In this document: positions 14,390 to 20,655 of the stretch, in pieces | How positions within the stretch are numbered: position 1 is the stretch's first letter | Layout of the letters: every line of letters begins with the position of its first letter | Origin: Hyphomonadaceae bacterium UBA4763 | GTDB lineage: Bacteria > Pseudomonadota > Alphaproteobacteria > Caulobacterales > Aquidulcibacteraceae | Assembly: GCA_002403455.1 (NCBI GenBank) | Contig: DHHV01000055.1 | Span: 1-20,655, forward strand | Direction of reading: 5' to 3' | Length of the DNA stretch: 20,655 nt | Notes under the pieces: model-generated | Seen by the model: the letters and a program-made list of their open reading frames with translations, nothing else | Told to the model about the DNA's origin: nothing | Databases searched by the model: none | Translations under genes and position numbers: made by a program

Positions 14390-14507
14390 AATTGATCCAA
14401 CCGAAACTACAAAATTATACCATGTAACAAATGTTGTCGCGACAAATATTAAACGAATTAGATTATTTGCAGTCTATCCAACTTGCTTTACCTGGTCCAT
14501 CAGTGCC
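14390..14507. other. AT-rich convergent intergenic region with a 12-bp palindrome
   Basis: This gap separates the convergent tag and methyltransferase genes. The first 80 bases are clearly richer in A and T than the surrounding coding sequence. It contains the perfect palindrome TTGTCGCGACAA at 14434-14445, followed by AATATTAAA. As a hairpin it would have only a 4-bp stem, so it is a poor terminator. No ORF with coding character is visible. Confidence 0.5.
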
Positions 14508-15275
14508 CTAAACAAATGCAATCGCGCCTTCGATCATCAAGGTGAGGTCGAGCTTTGCCCCATACGCCACCTGATCAAGGTCTTGCGTCAGCCGATCGAC
14601 TTCCGCCTCCACCGACCCCGCCCCGTCTTGTGTGGCCCGGGCATAGACCCCAGCCGCGGCGGTGGTGCCGAGAAAGCTCGCGAGCTCCGCCGCCGTCCAG
14701 GCGTGATCATCGGCGCGATGAAACGGCCGCGCATCGCGAAATCCGCTAAAATCACGCAAGATATCGACGGCGCTACGGCTCAGGCGAATGCGCGCGTCTT
14801 GATGCTGGCGCCACCGGCTAATCGCGCGCTCAATGATCTCGCCGGCGCCATAGGGATGATGCACACGGATTGGCGCATAAGAAAACGCCGCAAAGGCGCC
14901 TTTGGGGCGCAGCCATCCCGCAATCCGCGGCAACGCCCGCCCCGCGTCGAACCAGTGCAACGCCGACGCAGCCACAACGAGGCTCGCACTGGCGGCCGGC
15001 GCGTCCGCGCTTTCGGCCGCCCCCAGCACCGTCTGCAGCCGATCGCAAATCGGCAACAATTGCGCCATGGCGCGATCCGGCTCGATCGCCAAGACGCGGG
15101 CAAAGCGGGTCAATAGACCCATCGTCGCCTGGCCGGTGCCGGCCCCGACATCGATCGCCAGATCATGCGGCAGCGGCGCTTCTGACGCCAGCCAATCCAT
15201 GAACGCATCCGGATAAACCGGCCGCGACCGCTGATAGCGCGCGGCGTCTAAGCCATAACTGGGCCGCTCAAGCAT
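14508..15275 (-). CDS. SAM-dependent class I methyltransferase
   Basis: The protein has 255 residues with a Rossmann-type methyltransferase domain. Motif I is AIDVGAGTGQAT (40-51), followed by an acidic residue at the end of strand 2 (LAIEPDRAMAQLL) and a motif resembling ASALHWFD that is common in trans-aconitate methyltransferase-like and Methyltransf_11 proteins. The N-terminal YxxxRPxYP segment (YQRSRPVYPDAF) is also typical of this group. It probably methylates a small molecule in the cytoplasm; the substrate is unknown. The start overlaps the end of ligA by 8 bases on the same strand, so it is co-transcribed with and translationally coupled to ligA. Confidence 0.88.
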   Translation of the reverse strand: MLERPSYGLDAARYQRSRPVYPDAFMDWLASEAPLPHDLAIDVGAGTGQATMGLLTRFARVLAIEPDRAMAQLLPICDRLQTVLGAAESADAPAASASLVVAASALHWFDAGRALPRIAGWLRPKGAFAAFSYAPIRVHHPYGAGEIIERAISRWRQHQDARIRLSRSAVDILRDFSGFRDARPFHRADDHAWTAAELASFLGTTAAAGVYARATQDGAGSVEAEVDRLTQDLDQVAYGAKLDLTLMIEGAIAFV

Positions 15276-17406
15276 GGGCGCTGATCAGCCCCCGCCATTC
15301 TTGTTCACTGATCACTGTCACGCCGATCGCCTCTGCCTGTTTCAACTTTGATCCAGCGCCCGGTCCGGCGATGACGAGATCGGTCTTGCTCGACACCGCG
15401 CCCGCTACTTTGGCGCCAAGCTTTTGAGCTTGCGCCTTGGCCTCGTCGCGCGACATTGTCTCGAGCATGCCGGTGAACACCAATGTCTTGCCCGCAATAG
15501 GGCTTGACGCGGCGACGGCCTCAACTTCGCGAATGCGTATCCCGTGTGGATTGTTGTCACGAGTATAGATCAGCCGGGTGAGCACGCCCAGGTTGTGCGC
15601 CGCGGAAAAGTACAAAGTGATCGCATTTGCGCTGGCGCTCCCGATTCCGTCAATCGCCGTGAGCTCGCCGTGAGCAGGGTGCAGCGGATCGGCCGCGTCC
15701 TGCATCGCTTGGACAAAAACCTCCCAAGATTTATAATGTTGCGCCAATAAATGCGCGGTTTGCTCCCCGACATGGCGGATCCCCAAAGCGAACAAGAATT
15801 TGGCCAACGGAACGCTGCGCCGCGCCTCAATCGCAGCAAATAGATTCCGCAAGCTGGTCTCGCCGACCCCGTCGCGCGCCAATAAATCGATGTCGCCCCT
15901 GTTGTGACGATCTTCTAGCGTAAAGATATCCCCCGGCTCTCGCACGATCCCATCGGCAAAAAGCGCATCGATCTGCTTGGCCCCCAGGCCATCGATGTCG
16001 AGCGCCGCCCGCGAGACAAAATGCTTCAACCGCTCGACCATTTGCGCGGGGCAATTGCGCTCATTGCTGCACCGCCGCACGGCGTCCGCCTTGCCGCCTT
16101 TCGGATCGGGATCGCGCGGAGCCGGCGCGCCGCAAGCGGGGCAATGGTCAGGGAAAACAAATTTAATCGCGTCTGCGGGACGCTTTTCCACCACCACGCC
16201 AAGGATCTGTGGGATGACGTCCCCAGCCCGCTGTACGATCACCTGATCGCCGATCCGCAAGTCCTTGCGGGCTATCTCGTCTTCATTATGCAAGGTCGCA
16301 TTGGCGACGACGACGCCGCCCACATTGACGGGTTTCAGCCGCGCGACCGGCGTCAACGCGCCGGTGCGTCCGACTTGGATCTCAATGGCTTCCAGCACGG
16401 TCTGCGCCTGCTGCGCCGGGAATTTATGCGCGATTGCCCAGCGGGGCGCGCGGCCGGCAAAGCCGAGCCGCTCTTGCAGCGCAATCTCATCAATCTTGTA
16501 GACGACGCCGTCGACGTCATAGCCGAGCAAAGCCCGCCGCCCCGCCAAATCGGCGTAAACCGCTAGCGCCTGCGCCAATGTCTCGCAACGGCGGAAATCC
16601 GGATTGGTCGATAAGCCCCAGGCGCGAAATTGCGCCATGGCGGCGGTTTGCGTTTGCGCAAAGACCGCCGAACTTGCGCCCCACGCATAAGCAAAGAACC
16701 GCAAAGGCCGCGAAGCCGTAATATTTGGGTCCAATTGCCGCAGCGCGCCGGCCGCCGCATTGCGCGGATTGGCGAATATCTGCCCGCCTTCGGCCTCGGC
16801 GCGGGCGTTTAAGGCGCCGAACGCTTCGGTCGGCATATAGACTTCGCCGCGAATTTCGATGCGCTGCGGCCAACCATCGGCATGTAATTGCTGCGGTATA
16901 TCGGCGATCGTGCGTGCATTGGCGGTGACGTCTTCGCCTTCACGGCCATCGCCGCGGGTTGCGGCCACGACCAATTCGCCGTCGACATAAGTCAAGCTCA
17001 AAGATAATCCGTCGATTTTTGGTTCTGCCGTCAAAGTGATCTGCGTATCTGCTTCAAGGCGCAAAAATCGCCGCGCACGATTTAGAAAATCACCTGCGTC
17101 TTCTTCCGAAAAAGCGTTGTCGAGCGACAACATCGGCGCGCCATGCGCGACTTTCGCAAAACCGGCCGCGGGCGCCGCGCCAACCCTGTCGCTGGGGCTA
17201 TCGCCGAGCCGCAAATGGGGAAATCGCGCCTCTATCGCCGCGAGACGAACGCGCAGCGTATCGTATTCTGCATCCGATATCTTGGGCGCATCGTTTTGAT
17301 AATAGAGTTGATCATGTTCGATAATCTCGCGCGAAAGCGCCTCTGCTTCAGCGGAAGCCGCCAACACATCCAATTTCGCGACGTCGATTAACCGAATTGA
17401 CTTCAT
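15268..17406 (-). CDS. ligA: NAD-dependent DNA ligase
   Basis: The protein has 712 residues, normal for LigA. It seals nicks during replication and repair using NAD. Domains in order are Ia with HDxxYYxxDxPxISDAEYD (about 31-49), the adenylation domain with the nucleotidyl lysine K130 in KIDG, followed by TRGDGREGEDVT and MRGEVY-like IEIRGEVYMP, then the OB fold (VGRTGALTPVARLKPV). A four-cysteine zinc finger (CPACG...RRCSNERNCPAQ), helix-hairpin-helix repeats and a C-terminal BRCT domain (GKTLVFTGML...WRGLI) complete it. The ATG at 17406 gives the best N-terminus; upstream in-frame codons lie inside the divergent gene. No Shine-Dalgarno sequence precedes it. A TATATG -10-like box ends 7 bases upstream of the ATG, which suggests a leaderless transcript. 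Confidence 0.97.
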   Translation of the reverse strand: MKSIRLIDVAKLDVLAASAEAEALSREIIEHDQLYYQNDAPKISDAEYDTLRVRLAAIEARFPHLRLGDSPSDRVGAAPAAGFAKVAHGAPMLSLDNAFSEEDAGDFLNRARRFLRLEADTQITLTAEPKIDGLSLSLTYVDGELVVAATRGDGREGEDVTANARTIADIPQQLHADGWPQRIEIRGEVYMPTEAFGALNARAEAEGGQIFANPRNAAAGALRQLDPNITASRPLRFFAYAWGASSAVFAQTQTAAMAQFRAWGLSTNPDFRRCETLAQALAVYADLAGRRALLGYDVDGVVYKIDEIALQERLGFAGRAPRWAIAHKFPAQQAQTVLEAIEIQVGRTGALTPVARLKPVNVGGVVVANATLHNEDEIARKDLRIGDQVIVQRAGDVIPQILGVVVEKRPADAIKFVFPDHCPACGAPAPRDPDPKGGKADAVRRCSNERNCPAQMVERLKHFVSRAALDIDGLGAKQIDALFADGIVREPGDIFTLEDRHNRGDIDLLARDGVGETSLRNLFAAIEARRSVPLAKFLFALGIRHVGEQTAHLLAQHYKSWEVFVQAMQDAADPLHPAHGELTAIDGIGSASANAITLYFSAAHNLGVLTRLIYTRDNNPHGIRIREVEAVAASSPIAGKTLVFTGMLETMSRDEAKAQAQKLGAKVAGAVSSKTDLVIAGPGAGSKLKQAEAIGVTVISEQEWRGLISAHA

Positions 17407-17426
17407 TGTTGACCATATACTTCGCA
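17407..17426. promoter_or_regulatory. 20-bp divergent gap with overlapping -10-like boxes
   Basis: Only 20 bases separate the ligA ATG (minus) from the acyltransferase ATG (plus). The gap contains TATACT at 17416-17421 on + and TATATG (17418-17413) on minus, overlapping each other. A start site 6-7 bases after each would fall on or beside the respective ATG. A TTCAAA -35-like hexamer for ligA sits at 17441-17436 (17-bp spacer). The + side has no good -35. Confidence 0.4.
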
Positions 17427-18656
17427 ATGATGACTTTTGAAACGGGTCAAAGCGCGCTATCGATCGAGAAATCACCGCGCGCCAAGGCGGTGTGGAGCGG
17501 TCAATTGCGCGTTGTCGGTGAGATCGTCGATCCGCTTAAATTGGATCAAGCATTGCTGTCCGCCTGGCAAAACGCGCGCGCCCATTCAGTCTGGCTCGGA
17601 AACCCTATCCTTTCGCCTGGTTTTACGCGATTATTGGCCTCAATCCGCAGCGATGCGCGATTGGGACTTGTCTTTGTCGACGATCAACTTCATTCCATTT
17701 TACCTTTCCATCAACGTCCTTTCGGACGCGCACGGCCAATCGGCGCGCCATTCAGCGATATCAGCGCCATCCTGCAACCCGAAGCTGCAAACCACCATGC
17801 GCCAAAGGCGCCTGTCGCCACGATTTTGCGGGCGCTCAACATTGCCGAGATGCGCGTTCAATCGGCTTGGATCGAAGACGGCGACTTCCAATCCATGAGC
17901 CTGAACGCCCGCCCGAGCTACGCAATGACGGCGCTGAACGGCCATATTGAAGAAACAATTCGCCGCCACGACCCCAAACGGATCAAGAATTATCGCCGGT
18001 TGGAAGCCAAAATCGGCCGCGAAATCGGCGATTTGCGCTTCGAATTCGGTCCAATCAACGCGCAAATATCCGCAAAACTTTGCGCTTGGAAACGCCAGCA
18101 ATATGCCCAAACCGGCGCGGACGATGTTTTGCGCCCCGCATGGACGCAAAAAATGCTGGCCGAATTGGCGCAAAGACCGGCGAGAAATGGCGGTTTTGGC
18201 GGATTTTGTGCGTCTTTATGGGCAGGAAATCGGCTGATTGCGGGTCATTTAGGGGTGCGCGAGGGCGCTAATTGCAACCCGTGGATCGCGGCTTTCGACC
18301 CCGAATTGGCGGCTTTTTCGCCCGGCGCGCTCTTACTTTTGGCGATTGCGCGGCATATGGATGACGCAAATATCTCCGATCCCGTGCGCCATTATGCGCT
18401 CGGAACCGGTCACGGCAGCTACAAAACCCTGTTTTCGACGGCTGAAATCCTGCTTGGCGATGGTTATTTGTGCGCGAATCCGCGCCCTAAACGGGCATTT
18501 AACGCGCCTTTATTACGCAAAACGCTCGAGCGGCTGGACCATATCGCTTCAGTGGAACTGACGGTTTTGGGGCGCGCGGGCGCGCTTGCCCGCGCTGGAA
18601 TGGGCTTATTTGCGCCTGGACGGCGCGCGCGCGCGACTGAGGCGGCGCTTGGTTGA
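17427..18656 (+). CDS. GNAT-type acyltransferase, CelD/BcsL-like (polysaccharide-associated)
   Basis: The protein has 409 residues from the ATG at 17427 (or 408 from the ATG at 17430). The layout matches the Acetyltransf_6/CelD group: an N-terminal half with VVGEIVDPLKLDQALLSAWQNAR and a pattern like HSVWLGNPILSPGF, and a C-terminal GNAT domain with KRIKNYRRLEAKIGREIG, FCASLWAGNRLIAGHLGVREG, and FSPGALLLLAIARHM followed by ...YALGTGHGSYKTLFS. Proteins of this group occur with cellulose, holdfast or other exopolysaccharide genes and probably acylate sugars or peptidoglycan-linked substrates. The specific substrate is not known here. A glycosyltransferase gene follows after 16 bases. No Shine-Dalgarno sequence is visible and the start is probably leaderless. 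Confidence 0.8.
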   Translation: MMTFETGQSALSIEKSPRAKAVWSGQLRVVGEIVDPLKLDQALLSAWQNARAHSVWLGNPILSPGFTRLLASIRSDARLGLVFVDDQLHSILPFHQRPFGRARPIGAPFSDISAILQPEAANHHAPKAPVATILRALNIAEMRVQSAWIEDGDFQSMSLNARPSYAMTALNGHIEETIRRHDPKRIKNYRRLEAKIGREIGDLRFEFGPINAQISAKLCAWKRQQYAQTGADDVLRPAWTQKMLAELAQRPARNGGFGGFCASLWAGNRLIAGHLGVREGANCNPWIAAFDPELAAFSPGALLLLAIARHMDDANISDPVRHYALGTGHGSYKTLFSTAEILLGDGYLCANPRPKRAFNAPLLRKTLERLDHIASVELTVLGRAGALARAGMGLFAPGRRARATEAALG

Positions 18657-18672
18657 ACCCAATCCTGAACAG

Positions 18673-19653
18673 ATGGGCGTGAGCGTCATCATTCCAACGA
18701 TGCGTCGGCCAGACAGTTTGGCGCGCGCGCTTCGAAGTATTTCGATGCAAGCAAGCCTCGAGGCTTGGGAAAAAGAAGTCATTGTCATCGACAATGACGC
18801 CGATCGTTCGGCCGAAATGATCGTGCGCGAATTGAAACCAATTTTAGAAAACGCCGGTTTGTCTGTTTGTTACACCCACGAGCCGCGACCGGGCGTCGCG
18901 CAGGCGCGCAATCACGGCGTCGCCTTGGCGCGCTTTGATCTTTTGGCATTCCTGGATGATGACCAAGAGGCCCCGAAAGAATGGTTGCGAGCGCTGCTTG
19001 ACGCGGCGGAGACGCTCAAGGCCGACGCCACATTTGGTCGGGTAATCGGCGTTGCGCCCTCCCCTGCCGCTCATCTGAAATCAGCGATTGAGGCGTTTTT
19101 TTCGCGTTTGGGTCCCGCCACGACCCAACTGATCCCGCAGGGGCATGGTTGCGGCAATTCCTTGCTTCGAAAAGCATCGCTGCCGGATCCTCAGACCCCG
19201 TTTGCCCCCATGCGCGATCATACCGGTGGGGAGGATGATTATTTGTTCGCCACCATGCAAGATCGCGGCGCGATCTTCGGCTGGGCTGCTCAAGCTTCTG
19301 TTTTTGAACATATTCCGCCGGCGCGCGCGACCCTTCGTTATCTGATCGCGCGCAATTTCTCCTATGGCCAAGGCCCCTGCTCGACCGCCGCCGCGCGCAC
19401 CCCGCCCGATTGGCCTGGTTTGGTCGGCTGGATGACGATTGGATTTGGCCAAGGCATTGTCTATGGGACCGGGGCCTTGCTCGCTTGGCCGTTCAGCCGA
19501 GCGCGCAGCGTCCACCTGCTCATCCGCGCCGTGCGCGGCTGGGGAAAGGTTTTCTGGGGAAAACCCTTCAAGATCGAGTTCTACGGCCGCGCCGCACAGC
19601 GCTGGGAAAATAGGACGGGCGCTGATTTTGGACCCTTATCTGCGGAAAAATAG
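18673..19653 (+). CDS. Family 2 glycosyltransferase
   Basis: From the ATG at 18673 the protein has 326 residues. The N-terminus VSVIIPTMRRPDSLARALRSI is the standard nucleotide-sugar-binding start of GT-A family 2 enzymes. Next come VIVIDNDADRS, RPGVAQARNHGVALA and the DxD-type metal site LAFLDDDQEAPKEW (D95-D97). Further on, GNSLLRK and TGGEDDYLFATMQDRG contain the likely catalytic acidic residues. A hydrophobic stretch (WMTIGFGQGIVYGTGALLAWPF) near the C-terminus suggests membrane association. It most likely builds an exopolysaccharide, capsule or LPS sugar; donor and acceptor are unknown. An upstream ATG at 18586 overlaps the previous gene and adds 29 residues outside the family pattern, so it was not used. 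Confidence 0.88.
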   Translation: MGVSVIIPTMRRPDSLARALRSISMQASLEAWEKEVIVIDNDADRSAEMIVRELKPILENAGLSVCYTHEPRPGVAQARNHGVALARFDLLAFLDDDQEAPKEWLRALLDAAETLKADATFGRVIGVAPSPAAHLKSAIEAFFSRLGPATTQLIPQGHGCGNSLLRKASLPDPQTPFAPMRDHTGGEDDYLFATMQDRGAIFGWAAQASVFEHIPPARATLRYLIARNFSYGQGPCSTAAARTPPDWPGLVGWMTIGFGQGIVYGTGALLAWPFSRARSVHLLIRAVRGWGKVFWGKPFKIEFYGRAAQRWENRTGADFGPLSAEK

Positions 19654-19744
19654 AGGTGTCCTCTTACTCACCGCAATTTGTCACGCGCCAACAATCTACT
19701 GGGTCAAAGGCTACCGGGAGCCAGGCTGTTTTTGCAAGTTTGAG

Positions 19745-19772
19745 CCAAATTTGGTTGATTGGCGCGCCAATC
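19745..19772. other. Two adjacent palindromes upstream of the carbonic anhydrase-like gene
   Basis: CCAAATTTGG (19745-19754) and GATTGGCGCGCCAATC (19757-19772) are both perfect palindromes, separated by two bases. They lie 44-71 bases before the start of the next gene, in a 162-bp gap without a convincing ORF. They could be operator-like sites. GGCGCGCC itself is frequent in this GC-rich sequence, but the 16-bp symmetry is notable. Confidence 0.4.
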
Positions 19773-19815
19773 TCGGAACGTGGATCCAAAATTTTCACCC
19801 AAAGGACTTCAACTG

Positions 19816-20349
19816 ATGACCATTTACGCGCTCGACGGGATTACGCCGACCTTGCAAAATCCAAGTTTTGTGGCGGCGAGCGCGGCGATCATTGGCCGCA
19901 TCACGCTGGCGCGCAACAGTTCGGTCTGGTGGGGGGCGATCCTTCGCGGCGATAACGAACCGATCCTCGTCGGCGAAGAATCGAACGTCCAAGACGGCTC
20001 GGTCTTGCACACCGATATGGGCGCGCCGTTGACGATTGGCGCCCGGGTGACGATCGGGCATATGGCGATGCTGCATGGCTGTTTGATCGGCGATGAAAGC
20101 CTGATCGGCATCAAAGCGACCGTGCTCAATCACGCCAAAATCGGGAAAAATTGCATCATCGGCGCGCATGCGCTGATCACCGAAGGCAAGGAAATTCCCG
20201 ATCGCTCGCTGGTCGTTGGTGCGCCCGGCAAAATCATCCGCGAGGTCACCGACGCCGACATCGCCATGCTGCGCGCCTCCGCCGCCCATTATGTCGAGAA
20301 CGGCAGGCGCTACCGGCAAGGATTGACCACGGCCCCCGAAAAATCCTAA
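19816..20349 (+). CDS. Gamma-class carbonic anhydrase-like hexapeptide-repeat protein
   Basis: The protein has 177 residues forming a left-handed beta-helix of hexapeptide repeats ([LIV]-G-x4 pattern). The start ATG is preceded by AAAGGA (19801-19806) at good spacing and gives the usual N-terminus MTIYALDGITP. The three zinc-binding histidines of gamma-carbonic anhydrases are in place: H65 (VLHTDMGAPLTIG), H82 and H87 (VTIGHMAMLHGC). The conserved RGD-N (ILRGDNEPI) and the motif VVGAPGKIIRE are also present. Proteins of this YrdA/PaaY type act as trimers in the cytoplasm; many have zinc or carbonic anhydrase activity only under certain conditions, so activity is uncertain. It appears to stand alone. 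Confidence 0.92.
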   Translation: MTIYALDGITPTLQNPSFVAASAAIIGRITLARNSSVWWGAILRGDNEPILVGEESNVQDGSVLHTDMGAPLTIGARVTIGHMAMLHGCLIGDESLIGIKATVLNHAKIGKNCIIGAHALITEGKEIPDRSLVVGAPGKIIREVTDADIAMLRASAAHYVENGRRYRQGLTTAPEKS

Positions 20350-20475
20350 AAACCCAGCACAAAACGCCTGCATTAAGATGAGTACGCTGCCGCCCCGGGC
20401 TTAGAAAAACGAAATAATGTTTCATCACGCGCGCAATGCCTACCATGCTTTTCGTTATATTTATAGTTATGTTAT

Positions 20476-20533
20476 GATTATTAATGCAAAAATAATCGAT
20501 ATTACAAATCAGAAAATTATTTTATGCAATAAT
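20476..20533. repeat. Two related dyad-symmetric copies, ATTATT-(ATGCA)-AATAAT
   Basis: The element at 20476-20497 (arms GATTATT/AATAATC, spacer AATGCAAA) and the element at 20516-20533 (arms ATTATT/AATAAT, spacer TTATGC) share arms and a central ATGCA core. Centres are about 38 bases apart, close to a whole number of helical turns. This resembles a pair of operator sites, though in an AT-rich stretch such dyads also arise by chance. Confidence 0.4.
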
Positions 20534-20556
20534 GTAAATCAGACGAGAGACAACCA

Positions 20557-20572
20557 TTTTTCTGCAGAAAAA
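20557..20572. promoter_or_regulatory. 16-bp perfect palindrome, possible operator
   Basis: TTTTTCTGCAGAAAAA is perfectly symmetric, with T5 and A5 flanks around CTGCAG. It lies about 85 bases before the window edge, upstream of the purine-rich ribosome-binding-like sequence. It is too weak in GC for a terminator hairpin, so a protein-binding site is more likely. Confidence 0.4.
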
Positions 20573-20655
20573 GCGTAAACACACTATTGGTTCGTTGCTG
20601 TGATTTAATTTCCGTTTCGATATCACTGTGGCAAAAATGTCAGGAACAGGAGAAC

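Larger units (their letters stand above)
20350..20655. other. AT-rich non-coding region with dyads, probable upstream region of the next gene
   Basis: These 306 bases hold no convincing gene. From about 20400 onward they are strongly AT-rich, unlike the rest of the window. They contain GATTATT-AATGCAAA-AATAATC (20476-20497), ATTATT-TTATGC-AATAAT (20516-20533) and the 16-bp palindrome TTTTTCTGCAGAAAAA (20557-20572). The final bases, AGGAACAGGAGAAC, look like a strong Shine-Dalgarno sequence for a + strand gene starting just past the edge. An ATG at 20637 (MSGTGE...) could alternatively begin an ORF that runs out of the window. No clear terminator follows the carbonic anhydrase-like gene. Confidence 0.6.

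Noticed and set aside
14316..15116. 266-codon + ORF covering the tag end, the AT-rich gap and the antisense of the methyltransferase
   Set aside because: It overlaps two genes with clear motifs and has no coherent protein pattern.
19439..19816. 125-codon + ORF across the glycosyltransferase end and the gap before the carbonic anhydrase-like gene
   Set aside because: Most of it is out of frame within the glycosyltransferase gene; the remainder shows no family signature and no ribosome-binding site.
1..20655. CRISPR arrays, tRNA or rRNA genes, insertion sequences, phage genes
   Set aside because: No regularly spaced repeats, no tRNA-like cloverleaf, no transposase or integrase and no terminal inverted repeats with target duplications were seen.

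Overview
The window is a gene-dense stretch of about 20.7 kb, mostly GC-rich, from an alphaproteobacterium. The evidence is a CtrA-type cell-cycle regulator with a TTAA-N7-TTAA CtrA box and a GANTC site upstream, fliI/fliJ beside it, a CysN/CysC fusion, and a Gram-negative lipid A/Kdo gene cluster. I cannot name the order or genus from sequence alone. The CtrA protein is clearly related to, but recognisably diverged from, the Caulobacter/Rhizobiales proteins I remember.

Layout, left to right. (1) The end of a type II secretion cluster on +: the gspM tail, gspN, and an overlapping small lipoprotein of unknown function. (2) A convergent junction with a palindromic intergenic element, then fliJ and fliI on the minus strand. 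(3) ctrA on +, divergent from fliI; the shared 200-bp region carries a perfect CtrA box, a degenerate box near fliI, a half site and a GANTC methylation site. (4) A secreted serine beta-lactamase-like hydrolase on minus, convergent with ctrA with only 3 bp between stop codons. (5) An outer-membrane lipid run on +: waaA (Kdo transferase), lpxK (lipid A 4'-kinase, TTG start) and an LpxL/HtrB-type acyltransferase. (6) The sulfate activation pair cysD-cysNC on +. (7) A fused ABC exporter overlapping tag (3-methyladenine DNA glycosylase I). (8) On minus, ligA (NAD-dependent DNA ligase) followed by an overlapping SAM methyltransferase. (9) On +, divergent from ligA, a GNAT/CelD-type acyltransferase and a family 2 glycosyltransferase, then a gamma-class carbonic anhydrase. 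(10) A final AT-rich non-coding 306 bp with several dyads and a purine-rich ribosome-binding-like sequence at the window edge, probably the control region of a gene starting just outside.

Most genes are conserved housekeeping or envelope functions. I did not find a clear, previously undescribed multi-gene system. The points most worth a second look are regulatory: the ctrA/fliI control region, the 20-bp ligA/acyltransferase divergent gap with back-to-back -10-like boxes suggesting leaderless transcripts, the intergenic repeat-like element that supplies the fliJ stop codon, and the palindrome-rich AT-rich region at the right edge. The acyltransferase plus glycosyltransferase pair and the lipoprotein after gspN are the least characterised genes.
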